Below, in pieces: positions 17,455-24,689 of a DNA stretch of 64,000 nt; position 1 is the stretch's first letter, and each line of letters begins with the position of its first letter. The translations under genes were made by a program, and so were the position numbers. The stretch lies in NCBI GenBank assembly GCA_017610385.1, contig JAFCCC010000002.1:30570-94569 (forward strand), written 5' to 3'. The notes below the pieces were generated by a model. The model was not told where the DNA came from, made no database searches, and saw nothing but the letters and a program-made list of their open reading frames with translations. Origin of the DNA: Candidatus Nanohalarchaeota archaeon. GTDB lineage: Archaea; Nanohalarchaeota; Nanosalinia; Nanosalinales; JAFCCC01.

Positions 17455-19239
17455 CTAATTCCAAAGATTCTGATTTATTCGTGGTTTATTGTTCTTTTTT
17501 AGGTTAAAGAATATTAAAACGCCGGTTATTATGCTTAAGAGCAGTAATAAGGAATTTAGAGTCATTGAAGTTACTGTAATATTTCCTGTGAAAGAAGTTT
17601 TATTACCTTGTAAATTGCCATCGGTCTGATTTAAAGTAAGATTAGATTCATCAGAGGTTTGAATGATGTTTTCTTGAGCATCTTCGGAATTTTCTGTTTC
17701 ATTTAGTTCTGTAGTCTGGTTGGATCCGCTTGTTGTTTGATTGTTTGAAGATTCTTGGATTTGTTCGGTTGTTCCGGAGTTTCCACTAGGTGCCGTTTCT
17801 GTTTGTTGCTGAGTTCCTTGATTCGTTTCAGAATTATCTGTTTCTTCTTCCGGTTCATCAATCGCTAAATCACATGCTCTTGAAATTGCTGGTTTATTTG
17901 CTTCTGTTCCGCAAGAGTTTTGATCTTCACAAGTTCTTGTTTGAAGGTTATTTGAACAACTGGTCCATTCTAAACAGTTCCATTGTTCTATACAACCAAT
18001 AGTAAGTAATTCATCACCACCAACAGGTAAAGCTTCTGAACCAACATTTACAACACCATTTAAAGCTGCTGTTTGAGCAGAATCTGGTGCTTTTAATGTA
18101 TAATTTAATATTGTATCTTGTATTGGTAAGTATGGTTGTACTGGTAAAAATAACCATTTAATTGTATTTCTAGAGTCATCTAAAAATCCTGATCCCAAAT
18201 CAATTACTTCAAAACCATCTGGTATTTTTTCAGATAAAATTGCGCTTGGTGGCAAATTTGACTCATCAAAATTAACATTAATTGAAATTTGGAACTCATC
18301 AGATGGATTCAGATTAGAAGGGATGATTCTGGACGTTTCAATAGAATAACCAGAAACAGAAGGGATTAGTAGTAATAAAAATAGCATGAAAATTCCTGAA
18401 ATGGCCCTAAGGCTTCCTACTTTTGATTTTTTTTCTTTTTTACTTCGAAGGTTCGGATTCTTTTTAATTTGTAAATAAGTGAAAACTCCAGAAAGCATTA
18501 GAAAAATTCCTAATAAATATGGCGTTGCTTGTGTTGCCAAAATCATGCCTGTAATGGGAGTTTTGTTCGTTTGAACAGTCTGATTATTATCAGTTTCATT
18601 TAATTGTGTAGTTGTTTCATTTTGATTTTCTGCAGTGTATGTTGTATTCATTGAATTCTGAGTCTCATTTGTAGTTGTGGTTTCATTTGGAGTTTCGTTC
18701 GGATTAGATGCTGTTGCTCCACCACCCCCTGAAGAAGTACTGGTTGTTACACTACATGGCATTGCTTCTAATGGCTTATATGTTTCTGTTCCACAATGAT
18801 TGCTATCAGTACAGGTTCTGTATTGATATGATCCAGTACAAATGCTCCAAATTCCACAATTCCACGATTCTGTGCACGAAACAGTTTTAATTTCGAAAGT
18901 TGTGTTTGATTGAATGGTGGATGAAGAAGCATAAACTGTATAAACCCCATCAACTAATGAATCAGCTAATTGAACTTGAGAATAAAAATTACCTAAAGAA
19001 TCAGTTGTGGTCTGATCTAAAAAGTAGAGCTCTTGGTTTGGTTTTAAGACTTGAATCCCAATTTGCTGATTTGGATATGGATTTCCATTATCTTTTAAAG
19101 AACCTGAAATTTCAACTAAATCTTCGGGGTTATAATTTGCTGTGTTTGTAGAAACTTCGAGAGTTTGAGCTGCAGTTACGATTCCAATAAAAACTATACT
19201 TAACAGAAATACCGAGATAAATTTACCTTTATTAATCAT
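17455..19239 (-). CDS. Two-part modular surface protein (apparent head-to-tail fusion), membrane anchored
   Basis: This 594-residue protein looks like two surface proteins joined end to end. Part 1 has a signal peptide, a beta-sandwich module shared with the protein at 21429-22103 (VEISGSL, GIQV, GVYTVYA), a TSP1-like Cys module (CTESWNCGIWSIC), a Gly/Asn/Thr linker, PITGM and a transmembrane helix near 240-260, then a KKEKKSK cytoplasmic-type run. Part 2 starts with a second signal-like helix (SGIFMLFLLLLIPSVSGYS). It continues with a module shared twice with the protein at 22189-24489 (NFDESNLPPS, RNTIKWL), another TSP1-like module (CIEQWNCLEWTSC), then FTGN, a membrane helix and a basic tail. 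Either it spans the membrane several times or it is cleaved into two proteins. TATA TTTATAAG is near 19276-19283. Confidence 0.82.
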   Translation of the reverse strand: MINKGKFISVFLLSIVFIGIVTAAQTLEVSTNTANYNPEDLVEISGSLKDNGNPYPNQQIGIQVLKPNQELYFLDQTTTDSLGNFYSQVQLADSLVDGVYTVYASSSTIQSNTTFEIKTVSCTESWNCGIWSICTGSYQYRTCTDSNHCGTETYKPLEAMPCSVTTSTSSGGGGATASNPNETPNETTTTNETQNSMNTTYTAENQNETTTQLNETDNNQTVQTNKTPITGMILATQATPYLLGIFLMLSGVFTYLQIKKNPNLRSKKEKKSKVGSLRAISGIFMLFLLLLIPSVSGYSIETSRIIPSNLNPSDEFQISINVNFDESNLPPSAILSEKIPDGFEVIDLGSGFLDDSRNTIKWLFLPVQPYLPIQDTILNYTLKAPDSAQTAALNGVVNVGSEALPVGGDELLTIGCIEQWNCLEWTSCSNNLQTRTCEDQNSCGTEANKPAISRACDLAIDEPEEETDNSETNQGTQQQTETAPSGNSGTTEQIQESSNNQTTSGSNQTTELNETENSEDAQENIIQTSDESNLTLNQTDGNLQGNKTSFTGNITVTSMTLNSLLLLLSIITGVLIFFNLKKNNKPRINQNLWN

Positions 19240-19339
19240 TGCTTCCCCTCTTCACTTTAACTCTCATTCTAAACTTATAAATCTTTTGTTTCTGTTTAGT
19301 AACAATAAGTTTTTATAGTTTTAATTATTACATAAAATC

Positions 19340-19948
19340 ATGTCTTTAAAGTCCTCCCACATAGGTGATTCAGTAATAATAGAACCTGAACTAGTAAAAG
19401 TAGAACCATATGTAGAAAGCAAACAAGAAGCTTTTGATGAATGTCCCATCGCTGTTTTTAGATTTGTATATAATCCAGAACAAATTGTTCCTAAAATTAC
19501 TAAAAGACATGGACTTAGAATTCTTTATGAAGGAACCTGCTCGGAAAATGGCAAATTAAGAGAGCGTGTTTTTTCTGCACGATTTGGAATGGAATATACG
19601 ATTGCGCCAGATGATTATTGTTCATATGTTAATATACGATTGGAACCAGGCAATAATCCGTATGAAAATTTGGTTCGAGAAAATATGAGGACTTTGAGAA
19701 ATCTAGAAATATTTATGAACGGTACTACTCGATTTAAGACGTTTAATACTATTACAGACTTTAGAAAAGCACGAAATTGGATAATAATCGAAAGAGAAGA
19801 TGGTGGTTATGATGTTGAATGTGAATTTCCAAGAGAGATTCAAAGACTAGAACCACATACTGCGTTAAAGATGGACGTAGGTGACATAGTTTATCTGTTA
19901 GACAAAAATTCAGCTAACTTTCTTCAGAAAGTGAAAGACCAGCTTTAA
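19340..19948 (+). CDS. Hypothetical cytosolic protein, paralogue of 20072-20539
   Basis: This is a 202-residue soluble protein. A TATA box (TTTTTATAGT, around 19311-19320) lies about 25 nt before ATG, implying a leaderless mRNA. It weakly but consistently matches the next gene. Shared features are a Y-x-P-[EQ] start, an RVFSAR/RVYFSAR strand, an I-x-LEP or IELNP segment leading into a helix, and a C-terminal GDIVYLLD/GDIVEILD block. This copy has an extra N-terminal segment and a longer middle. The two genes are probably an old tandem duplication of an unnamed alpha/beta family. Function unknown. Confidence 0.72.
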   Translation: MSLKSSHIGDSVIIEPELVKVEPYVESKQEAFDECPIAVFRFVYNPEQIVPKITKRHGLRILYEGTCSENGKLRERVFSARFGMEYTIAPDDYCSYVNIRLEPGNNPYENLVRENMRTLRNLEIFMNGTTRFKTFNTITDFRKARNWIIIEREDGGYDVECEFPREIQRLEPHTALKMDVGDIVYLLDKNSANFLQKVKDQL

Positions 19949-20071
19949 TTCTTCAGTTTGTTTTTTGAACGACTGTGCCAAATCATTTCTTATATTTTAC
20001 ATATTAAAATTACTATGTTTTAGTAGTGTATTTAACATAGTTTTTTATATTTTAATACACAAATTTCACAT

Positions 20072-20539
20072 ATGAACGATGACGTAATGGTATTTAAGGC
20101 AACATATGTTCCTCAAGAAGTAATTTTTAGTATTCCAAAGATCCGGGGTGTTGAAATTATTCGAACAAAAGAAGCAGTGTATGCTGGAGATTCTGTACGA
20201 GTTTATTTTAGTGCAAGACCTAAAAGTAAAATATACATAGGTACCCCAAGCACAATGACTGGGGATCACATTAAAATTGAATTGAATCCTCATACACGAA
20301 TTGCTCATCAAAGAGAAAGACAAATGGATATTGATAATGCATTATATTCTTTACAGACTCTTGACCCAGAAGTAGTTTTTAGTACGTATGTGTGTCCAGT
20401 AAACTTGTACAGGTTCGATGGAGAAGGAGGTAAACCTAAAACTATAAAAATTCCTGCATATTCTACTGAAAGGATGAAAATAGGGGATATTGTGGAAATA
20501 TTGGACGGAAAAGTTAGATTCCAGAGAATGTCTGGATAG
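20072..20539 (+). CDS. Hypothetical cytosolic protein, paralogue of 19340-19948
   Basis: This 155-residue soluble protein shares with its upstream neighbour the VPQEV/NPEQI start, the SVRVYFSARP strand, the IKIELNPHTR segment and a terminal GDIVEILDGKVRF. The upstream region is AT-rich with repeated TTTAACATA/TTTTATATTTTA elements, a good archaeal promoter. It is separated from the paralogue by about 120 nt, so the two are probably transcribed separately. It is convergent with the Nudix gene at 20544, with only 4 bases between stops. The family is not recognised. Confidence 0.72.
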   Translation: MNDDVMVFKATYVPQEVIFSIPKIRGVEIIRTKEAVYAGDSVRVYFSARPKSKIYIGTPSTMTGDHIKIELNPHTRIAHQRERQMDIDNALYSLQTLDPEVVFSTYVCPVNLYRFDGEGGKPKTIKIPAYSTERMKIGDIVEILDGKVRFQRMSG

Positions 20540-20543
20540 TATT

Positions 20544-21062
20544 CTAATTCTTTTTCATTTCATTCATAGAAACTGCTGTATGTAATAAAATTGAGTTAAA
20601 ACGATTCACTTTAATTTTTTTCACTAATTCTTTATAATTATATGTTCTAATCTCAATATCTTCTGTTCTATCTTGTTTTATCGAATCTTTCTTAAGATCT
20701 TCTGCAACATAAAAATAGATTTTATGATTTGAAATGCACGCAGTTGGAAGCAAAAATCCCAAATATTCTAATTTTCCTGCACTGTAACCTATTTCTTCTC
20801 TAAGTTCTCGTTGGGCCGCTTGCTCAGATGTTTCATTTTCTTCTATACTTCCGGCCACTGGCTCTAAAATTCTGTCTTTTACTGCTTGTCTGTAAACATC
20901 AACTAAAACAACAGTTTGTGAATCTAAAAATGCAAGAACACAAATCGCATCTTTCATATCAATAATGTCATAAGTATATTCACAGTTCCCTAAATCTACT
21001 TTTTCTGTTCGTAATGTAATCCAGTTTTTATAGATTTCTTTGGTTTCAAGAATTTTCTTCAT
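20544..21062 (-). CDS. Nudix hydrolase (ADP-ribose pyrophosphatase-like)
   Basis: This 172-residue enzyme contains a complete Nudix box at residues 71-93, starting GSIEENE and ending RELREEIGY, which fits GX5EX7REUXEEXGU exactly. The surrounding fold (VVLVDVYRQAVKDRILEPVAG before the box, YLGFLLPTACISNHKIYFY after it) is the layout of ADP-ribose/NDP-sugar pyrophosphatases. It probably hydrolyses ADP-ribose or a related nucleoside diphosphate derivative in the cytosol. The substrate is inferred from this layout only. Confidence 0.88.
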   Translation of the reverse strand: MKKILETKEIYKNWITLRTEKVDLGNCEYTYDIIDMKDAICVLAFLDSQTVVLVDVYRQAVKDRILEPVAGSIEENETSEQAAQRELREEIGYSAGKLEYLGFLLPTACISNHKIYFYVAEDLKKDSIKQDRTEDIEIRTYNYKELVKKIKVNRFNSILLHTAVSMNEMKKN

Positions 21063-21192
21063 GGTAGTCTTAATTACTCTCGCAAGATAAGTTAAATCAA
21101 TTTCGGAGAAAATTAAACGACTTCAAAATATTTTAAATTATATTTTACATACTTTTTAATAGTTTTTTTCACATACTAATTTTGTGAATTAA

Positions 21193-21432
21193 ATGTCAGA
21201 TGGAGAAACTGATGGCTATAGAGAAATTCTTATTGGGGATGGTGAACTAAGAATTAGAAGAGCTGAAATGAAATATTTCAAAGAAACAACTCCTGAGAAT
21301 TTACAATCAATTTTGGATGCATGTCAGAGATTGGAAAATGAATTTGAGTGCAATGCATATTACAGATCACTTGCACAGGCAATAACAGATCCAATAAAAA
21401 TGCAATATCAAGAAGTATTAGAAGAACTTTAG
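21193..21432 (+). CDS. Small acidic helical protein, 79 aa, unknown
   Basis: This 79-residue acidic protein is mostly helical in its second half. The segment ILDACQRLENEFECNAYYR and following residues resembles LLDTINNSFEVHDAYKTL in the protein at 42215-42658: LD, N-x-FE, a Tyr at equal spacing, and later I-[KQ]-x-Y. The two may be distant paralogues. Its 3' end overlaps the convergent secreted-protein gene at 21429 by four bases. Function unknown. Confidence 0.6.
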   Translation: MSDGETDGYREILIGDGELRIRRAEMKYFKETTPENLQSILDACQRLENEFECNAYYRSLAQAITDPIKMQYQEVLEEL

Positions 21433-22103
21433 AAGAGAGTATTATCGTGGAAGTGATTAACTTCAAAATAGTCTATAGAGTAAATGCCTTTTGCTGCAAC
21501 AAAAATTCTGTACTGCCCACTTAAAGAAGTTGGCGGGAGTGTAAAATAAACTACGTAATTTCCATTTTCATTTGTTGAAATTTGATCTAAAAAAACAGGA
21601 CCATAATTAGAATTAATAACTTGAATTGCAATTGGTTCATTTGCAATTGGTTCTGAATCATACAAAGTTCCTCCAATTGCAACTAATTCATTTGAATTAA
21701 AACTCTCTTTATTTACGTTTATTGTCAAAGTTTTAGTGTTCTTTACTACTTCAAAAGTCACTTCTCTTATTTGATTTCCATTCGTAACATAAACTGTGTA
21801 AAATCCTTCGAGAGAATTTTCATTTAATTGGAATATGTCTTCAAAGTAGCCGTTTGCATCTGTTTTAATTTGATTTACATGATACATTCCTACGGGTGTT
21901 GTGATTTGAATGCCTATGTCTTGACTTATATCTGGTTCTCCGTTAGATAACAAAGTTCCACTAATCTTGACAGAACTACCTAAAGCATAAACTGAATGAT
22001 CTGTGTTTACTTCTAAAGAGTAGCTATATGGTTGAATTGCGAGAATAAGTTGTGTTGAAATAAGAATTAATGGAATGAGTAATAGCAGTAACGCTTTTTT
22101 CAT
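21429..22103 (-). CDS. Secreted protein with two Ig-like (MG2-like) modules
   Basis: This 224-residue exported protein has a signal peptide (residues 1-23, MKKALLLLLIPLILIST). Two tandem copies of a roughly 95-residue beta-sandwich module follow. Both have the pattern V-x-I-[SG]G-[ST]L, an IGIQ/IAIQV strand, a D/N-x-NG-Y/N turn and a final GxYTVY/GQYRIFV strand. The same module forms the first domain of the protein at 17455-19239. There is no C-terminal membrane helix, so it may be free, or bound to larger surface proteins. Modules of this look resemble macroglobulin-type MG2 or archaeal S-layer-associated Ig folds. The name is inference. Confidence 0.75.
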   Translation of the reverse strand: MKKALLLLLIPLILISTQLILAIQPYSYSLEVNTDHSVYALGSSVKISGTLLSNGEPDISQDIGIQITTPVGMYHVNQIKTDANGYFEDIFQLNENSLEGFYTVYVTNGNQIREVTFEVVKNTKTLTINVNKESFNSNELVAIGGTLYDSEPIANEPIAIQVINSNYGPVFLDQISTNENGNYVVYFTLPPTSLSGQYRIFVAAKGIYSIDYFEVNHFHDNTLF

Positions 22104-22188
22104 TATGAGGAATTATATTCGTGATTGAGTACACTTGTTTATGCTGCTTTTATTGTATGGATAGTTGATAAGTAAGCATCATAATTGC

Positions 22189-24489
22189 TTATGCTACTGT
22201 GAATGAAGTTTGGAATGGAGCCGAATATGCTTCCCAGCTTCCTTGTGAGATCCAGTTATTCCAGTTGAAAACTTTGACTGTGTATTCCTTTCCACTTGAA
22301 ACACCTGTTGGAAGTACAAAGCCTACTGTAATTTCAGAAGTGCCTCCATGATTAATTGATGTTTTTACAGTTCCAATGAAAAGAGGAGTTGATCCGTCTA
22401 ATACTTCTACGATTTGCATTGGTGTTTTTGAAAGTGTGTCTGTGTTTTCAACATTAACTTTGATATTGAATTGTCCGCCAGCTGAAATTGAGCTCGCAGG
22501 ATCGAAATTGTGATTTAAAACCTGAACATTTGTAATAGTTAAAGGGTAAGATTCTTGTGAAGTTGTAAAAGTATAATCTGCGCTTACTGCTTCATTTGTA
22601 CTTGCATCAGTTGATTTAACTCTATAATGATACAAAGTTCCTTCAGTTAGGCCAGTTAAAGTAAGTGAATGATCAGTTAAGTATGCTAAGTGAGTTTTTT
22701 CTGATCCATAAGTAATTGTTTGACCATATTCTACTTTTCCATTTGCTAATTCATCAGTATCCCAGCTAATTGTTGCAGAATTTCCAGTAACTGAACTTAT
22801 TTGAATATTTGAAATAACAGGATCTGTTGTATCTGGAGCACTTAAAGTTGTAAAAGTATAATCAGAACTTGTGGCCTCATTTGTACTTGCGTCAGCTGAT
22901 TTAACTCTGTAATGATATAAAGTGCCTGCAGTTAGGCTACCCAATGTAATTCCGTGAGAGGTTACTAAAGTCGATAGTATTTCAGAATTTCCATAGGCCG
23001 TTGTTGTTCCGTATTCGACAACAGAGTTAGCTAATTCATCAGTGGTCCAAGAGATCACAGCTGAATTTAAACTTGGATTTGATAATATATTTGAAATTAC
23101 AGGCGCAGTTGTATCTGGTGCGCCACCAGTAACAGTTAGTTGAGTGTCACCAACGACTGAATAAATTCCAGCAGGTATTTGTATTGCTCCAAGGAAATTA
23201 AAAGTACCCCTTGAAATTGGCTTTAGTGTATATGTATACGTTGTATCTTGAACATGTGTACCCAAATAAGAACTTTCAAAGACTCGCCAAGTTAAGGTTC
23301 TAGAATCTGAAGACCAGATACCATTACCTGTATTAACTATGTCAAAATTTTGTGGAATGGTTTCTCTTAATGTATAAGAAGTTGGTTTATTCGGTTCATT
23401 GACATCTACGATTAATTGAACGTTAAAATTAAGATTTTGATCGGCGGTTTGTGGAAGATTTCGAGTTACTCCAATTTGGTCATTTGTCAAAATAGATGTT
23501 GTAAAAGTGTAATCACTTGAAACCGCGGGATTATTATTTGCGTCAATTGAAATTACATGATAATGATAAGTTGTTGCAGGACTTAATCCTGTTAAAATAA
23601 TTGAGTGAGAAACAACATCACTTGTGTCTGTTTCAGCGGAGCCGTAACCTGTTGTTACGCCATATTCTACAGTTGAATCAGAATTCTCGTCAGTTGTCCA
23701 TGTAATTGTTGCGGAGGTTGAGCTTATTGTGCTTTGAACATCAGAAATAACAGGAGGTATTTGATCCTGTTGAACTTCTGAAACAATAATGTTTGTCGGA
23801 ATACCTAGTGCAGAATTTCCTATGGGATCACTGCAGAATACATAAGCAGAGTAGGTTCCGGCGGTTGTGAAAGTGTACGTTTTTGTGGCAGTACAACTTA
23901 CACAAGGGGAACTTAAACTCATAGCGCCTTTATTAACGCCATCAACATAAAGACTACAAGAAGCAACGCCGGTATTATCAGATACATCCACTGAGTAGGT
24001 TTGAGCTTGCCCAGCATTTGCTGCTAAAGGACTTATGCTCCCTACAATAGGTGTTTCTGTGTCACCTTGACCACTTGTAACTTGTAATTGTGTATTTCCT
24101 AATACGTTATATGTATCTGAATCATCTTGAATGGTTCCTGTGAAATCATAAGTTGATTCAACGGTTGTTCTAAGTTGGTATGTATAAGTTATATCTTCAA
24201 TAACTTGACCCATAAAACTGTCAATTACTAGCCATTTAATGGTTCTTGTATTCGCGAACCAGCTACCTCCACCCGTACTAATCACTTCAAAATTCTCTGG
24301 GATATATTCGGTTAAGATATAGACCGAAGGCTTATTTGATTCGTCAATATTTACTTCCAAATTTATGTTCAAATTTGCAAGGATTAATGCAGAAGTTGGT
24401 AAGACTCTTGTAACTTCCGCTTGAGTTGCATTAATTGCCGGCAATGCCAGTAAAAGCAATAATGGAATTAGGAATAGTTTGTATTTCAT
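22189..24489 (-). CDS. Large secreted protein with fibronectin type III repeats
   Basis: This 766-residue exported protein starts with a signal peptide (MKYKLFLIPLLLLLALPAIN) preceded by an AGAGGTAA Shine-Dalgarno. Order: module A (about 22-140, IDESNKPS and RTIKWL), an Ig-like domain with CSLYVDG, a first FnIII domain, a second copy of module A (VNEPNKPT, RTLTWRV), then two more FnIII domains sharing W-TDELAN-VEYG and LYHYRVKS-DASTNEA. A CARDB-like C-terminal domain (about 640-766) follows. There is no membrane anchor. Module A recurs in the second half of the protein at 17455-19239. FnIII and CARDB folds typically mediate binding in the envelope. Confidence 0.82.
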   Translation of the reverse strand: MKYKLFLIPLLLLLALPAINATQAEVTRVLPTSALILANLNINLEVNIDESNKPSVYILTEYIPENFEVISTGGGSWFANTRTIKWLVIDSFMGQVIEDITYTYQLRTTVESTYDFTGTIQDDSDTYNVLGNTQLQVTSGQGDTETPIVGSISPLAANAGQAQTYSVDVSDNTGVASCSLYVDGVNKGAMSLSSPCVSCTATKTYTFTTAGTYSAYVFCSDPIGNSALGIPTNIIVSEVQQDQIPPVISDVQSTISSTSATITWTTDENSDSTVEYGVTTGYGSAETDTSDVVSHSIILTGLSPATTYHYHVISIDANNNPAVSSDYTFTTSILTNDQIGVTRNLPQTADQNLNFNVQLIVDVNEPNKPTSYTLRETIPQNFDIVNTGNGIWSSDSRTLTWRVFESSYLGTHVQDTTYTYTLKPISRGTFNFLGAIQIPAGIYSVVGDTQLTVTGGAPDTTAPVISNILSNPSLNSAVISWTTDELANSVVEYGTTTAYGNSEILSTLVTSHGITLGSLTAGTLYHYRVKSADASTNEATSSDYTFTTLSAPDTTDPVISNIQISSVTGNSATISWDTDELANGKVEYGQTITYGSEKTHLAYLTDHSLTLTGLTEGTLYHYRVKSTDASTNEAVSADYTFTTSQESYPLTITNVQVLNHNFDPASSISAGGQFNIKVNVENTDTLSKTPMQIVEVLDGSTPLFIGTVKTSINHGGTSEITVGFVLPTGVSSGKEYTVKVFNWNNWISQGSWEAYSAPFQTSFTVA

Positions 24490-24689
24490 TTTTATTTACC
24501 TCTTTGATTTTTTTGAAACTCCCAATTTTTATGGAAGTTACATAAATTGTAAATATGAAGTTTTATTACTGTTCTGATACGAACGATACGAATATATATT
24601 TTTTGTATTGTTTTGAGCCTTTCTGAAATAAAAAGAAAGGGAAAAGGGAAGATGAGTATTTAACTCACCCTTTATTGCTTCAGTACCTT

